The notes below the pieces were generated by a model. The model was not told the origin of the DNA, made no database searches, and saw only the letters and a program-made list of their open reading frames with translations. DNA of 64,000 nt from Gavia stellata (Eukaryota > Chordata > Aves > Gaviiformes > Gaviidae), in contig NC_082595.1 of NCBI RefSeq assembly GCF_030936135.1, forward strand, positions 21,527,930 through 21,591,929, in the 5' to 3' direction. Of this stretch, positions 61,000 through 64,000 are shown in pieces. Made by a program: the position numbers and the translations under genes. Position 1 is the first letter of the stretch; the number at the start of each line of letters is the position of its first letter.

Positions 61000-62330
61000 T
61001 GGAAAATAGTATAAAAACTGGCAAGTCAAATATAAATGCATACGAAGGCAGGTTAGAAAAGATTTTGAGGATCAACTTGAAAAAGACATAAAATGTCATA
61101 TAAATTCTTTTTCAAACAGATGAGGTATAAAAAGCCAGCCAGAAAGGTTGCAGGGCAATCAATGGCCAAGCATAAAAGGGAGTACTCAGAGAACATAAGG
61201 TCATAGCAGAAACAGTAAACATTTTTTTTTTTTTGTAGCTGTGCTCTCTTTGGAGACTTTAGGAACATTTCCCCATCAGACTCCTTCTTCCCAGTGGGTG
61301 GATCTGAGAATGTGTCACAGACTGAATTGTTAGTGGAAGTGGAACCATCAACAAAGTGAATAGTAACAAATCACCATACCCAGATGTTCAGAGCAGAGTT
61401 GTAAAGGAACGCAAGTCTGAAATAGCTGAACTATTAACTGTTGCGTATAATTTCTCATTTAAAACCACTTCAATACCAGCTGAATGGAATTTCATAAATT
61501 TGTCAGAAATAAGAATTCAAAACCATTGAAAACACCAGCTAAACCAGTAAAAGCAGTGGTAGGGAGCAAGCTGGAAAAGGGGATAAACAGTGAAGTGGCA
61601 AAATTTGCTGATGATACTGTATTGTTCAGGGTAATCAAAATGACAGCTGACTGTGAAGATTTGCAGGAGATCCTTAGGATGCTAAGGGAGCAATAAAACA
61701 ACAAATGAAACTGAATGCATAGGTGTAAAGTAATGCCTGCAGAAGAAACAATCCTATATACATGTTAGACTCAGAAATAGTTTCTATCACTTGGGAGAGA
61801 GATTTTGAAAGGTAAGTCCTTAGTAATGAACAATTAAGTTGCTAAAATGCTGGGAATTATTTGGAAAAGAGTTTAGCATGAATCCATAGTAGACCCAGAA
61901 CTTGAAAACTGTGTGCTTTCCAGTGCCCTCATCTCAAAAAGTTTATAGTAAAAATAGAAAAGATAAAAAGAAGGACAAGAAGGACTGTGGAAACTAAACA
62001 ATGGCTTCCCTGCGAGGAATGGCACACAGCCCAGAAAACAAACAATGGAGGGATGCTGTGATAGAGTTCTGTAAGCAGACAGTAGCAATGAAAAGGTGAG
62101 TAGGAGTTAATTGTCCTCTGTCTTTTCTAATAGAAGAACTATGGATATCAAATAGACCTAGCAGGTGACAGATTCAAAACAAACAGAAGAAAAGAGACAC
62201 TTCACATAATGCATCATAAGTTCTTAAATCCCTGAGCCGAGTATATACCAGGGAAGCATCACTAGATACCTTCCCTATTCTTATACTTGGCAGAATCCAA
62301 GTGTAAGAACAGGGACCCTCCTAGGACTTG
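61000..62330 (+). mobile_element. Degenerate CR1/L3-type LINE (RT region to 3' end)
   Basis: Broken plus-strand frames carry AYEGRLEKIL-like sequence (about 61040), VVKERKSEIAELLTVAYNFS followed by FKTTSIPAEWNF (61400-61490), and LEKGINSEVAKFADDTVLFR (61575-61630). The last contains the (F/Y)ADD catalytic box of non-LTR reverse transcriptases. A RFKTNRRKETLHIMHHKFLN-like region (about 62170-62230) corresponds to the usual C-terminal end. Many stops and shifts interrupt it, so it is an old, inactive copy. The ends are approximate. Confidence 0.75.
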
Positions 62331-64000
62331 GACTCTTAGGGGAAGATTACCATGTCTTAGGAGAAGGTTGCTATTCTCATGCCATAAGACAAATTAATTT
62401 CATTCCTCTCCTTTCCATGTTCTGAGTTTATTTGTTAAAGGCTCTTATCATGTCAGCAAAATATACAAGGATCTGGGCTTGAACCACTGTAACAAGAACT
62501 TCCCAAGAAAGCTCGGGATAAACAGATAAGTTTAGTTTCTGTTGAACTTCAAGCAGAAGTCATTTTGGTTAAACACATATCTCCATAGAGAAAGCATCCC
62601 TTTTAAGGCAGAACAATATTAGATTACAGGGTGTGTGACACCATTTTTCTACATTCCAGTTTAACATTCACACAAGCTCTTCCTCCCAGATGTGACATTT
62701 CACCTGACACTTACTGCATGTCATGCATTGGCCTGAAGGCAGTAGATGAAAGTGACATGGCATTTAAATAAAATGTTCCCGACAGCATTGTCATGATCTG
62801 CAATCACATGAAAATCACTACCGTTTATTTACAGTGGCATTTATTTACACTAGAGATCTGTACCCAGCCCAAGGGCATAAAGCAGTGACCTAAAGTCTTA
62901 AGTAGAATTCCACTTGAAATACAATAAAACAAAGGAAATATGCCACAGTAATAATATTTGAAAGAGCTGCTGAGTGGTAAAATAAACACTGCCTCTATTT
63001 ATCTGGCTATCAATCCATGGAGAACACGGAGTAATTTGTCATGCTGGAATGGTGAGACTCGTGACCATCTTTGGGATCACTTAACTCACAAACATGAAAA
63101 CTTAGTGGGAAGACACAAGATCAAAACCATCCCTTTTTTAACTTGGTGTTACAGCTGAGTAAATAATAATAATAATTTTTAACCTGGTGTTGCACACTGA
63201 GTAAATAAGAATTTCCCGCTCCTTTTCCCAGTGGTCATCGGTCTTATTTACCTCAGGAATTCCAGCTATGCCCAATTTTAATTTAATATCTGAAACAATC
63301 TTGTAATGTGCACTAAGAAAGCATTTTTGTATATTTGCATATTTTAAAAAGGAATTTACAAATAAACTGGATTGGTTTAAACAACTGCATTTTAAAGCAT
63401 ACATCATGTTCTATAAGGGTAGTTGGGAGACAGGATGTGTGGATTACAGCGATTTCCCTCTGCAGATGTGATGGATAGGCTTGGGAACCAGATACAACTG
63501 TCCCCATAGTACGTAGGGTATGGAGGGCTGCAGGGCAGAGGAGGAGCCGGTGCGTGGCATGTGCCCACACCTGCAGTGCCTGCTGCGGTAAGCCAGCCGC
63601 ATCCCTGCAGCTCAGAGAGCAGCCTGGGGCTGTCCCTGTCGGCCTGATGGAAGGGTGGTACCCCCCAGGCGGAGCACCACGCACACGGAGATGGGTGCTT
63701 GAACTGGCACTCAGGTGCAGGATACGCCCAGACTCTCTCCCCTAGTATGTGCCTGATCCCATTGCCAAGTCAGGCCTTGCATTCATACAAGGAAAAGGAG
63801 CAAGTCTGGGCTCAAACATGGTCCAATGAACAACACAGATGCACCCGTGATTCCGGGGAATTTTCTACGTAGTCCTCCTTCTGGGTCATATTTTTGACTG
63901 CCTAGTAGATGAGTGTGAAGATGCTGACTCTTTTGCACAAGAGCAACAGAAGAAGCAGCCATTGCTGTTCCTAACAACTATCTATTCATATACATAAAAT
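62331..64000. other. Intergenic sequence at the right edge
   Basis: An AT-rich stretch with a short local near-duplication at 63134-63209 is followed by a GC-rich patch at about 63,470-63,780 that could be part of a promoter or exon continuing past the window. The open frames there (63313-63684 minus, 63554-63745 plus, 63783-63977 minus) show no recognised family. Confidence 0.45.
63134..63209. repeat. Near-duplicate with about 41-bp period and an AAT run between
   Basis: TTAACTTGGTGTTACAGCTG plus AGTAAATAA recurs 41 bp later as TTAACCTGGTGTTGCACACTG plus AGTAAATAA, with an AATAATAATAAT tract between. The copies differ at several positions, so it is older than the 53-bp duplication at 23511. 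Confidence 0.8.

Noticed and set aside
61484-61696. The open frame with FADDTVLF considered as an intact reverse transcriptase gene.
   Set aside because: It is a 70-codon remnant surrounded by stops and shifts, part of an old LINE.

Overview
This is a 64 kb piece of a vertebrate nuclear genome, almost certainly a bird. CR1 LINE copies with bird-type 3' ends (ATTCTGTG or ATTCTATG octamer repeats) are present, short exons sit in long AT-rich introns, and two promoters lie in CpG islands. The genes correspond to the mammalian block NLRC4 - YIPF4 - BIRC6 in the same order and relative orientations. The ortholog names come from reading translated exons against remembered families; no database search was run.

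Layout. (1) 1-17,150: the 5' end of BIRC6 (giant IAP/ubiquitin ligase) on the minus strand. Coding exon 1 is at 16504-16756 in a CpG island and exon 2 at 620-801, separated by a 15.7 kb intron holding one old CR1 fragment. The rest of BIRC6 lies left of the window. (2) 17,800-35,200: complete YIPF4 (Golgi five-pass membrane protein) on the minus strand. Its six coding exons splice to a 248-codon reading frame with consensus GT/AG sites, and its CpG-island promoter is rich in CCAAT boxes. (3) 36,000-47,900: an intergenic stretch with several CR1 pieces, then a decayed NLRC4 inflammasome gene on the plus strand, head-to-head with YIPF4. The CARD, NACHT and several LRR exons are recognisable. They carry start-codon loss, at least three nonsense codons, about four frameshifts (one in the Walker A motif), a dead splice donor and missing LRR sequence. 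(4) 47,900-64,000: mostly unannotatable sequence with a young CR1 (50,088-50,811), a short CR1 tail and an old LINE. SLC30A6, the next gene in mammals, was not recognised.

BIRC6 and YIPF4 are ordinary housekeeping genes. The most notable content is the vestigial NLRC4, which has lost its coding capacity although long segments stay readable. Secondary points are an upstream ATG with an in-frame stop in the BIRC6 leader, a CCAAT/TATA arrangement at the YIPF4 promoter, a 53-bp tandem duplication, a perfect hairpin downstream of YIPF4, and signs of recent CR1 activity. I found no CRISPR arrays, operons, tRNA or rRNA genes, or viral genes.
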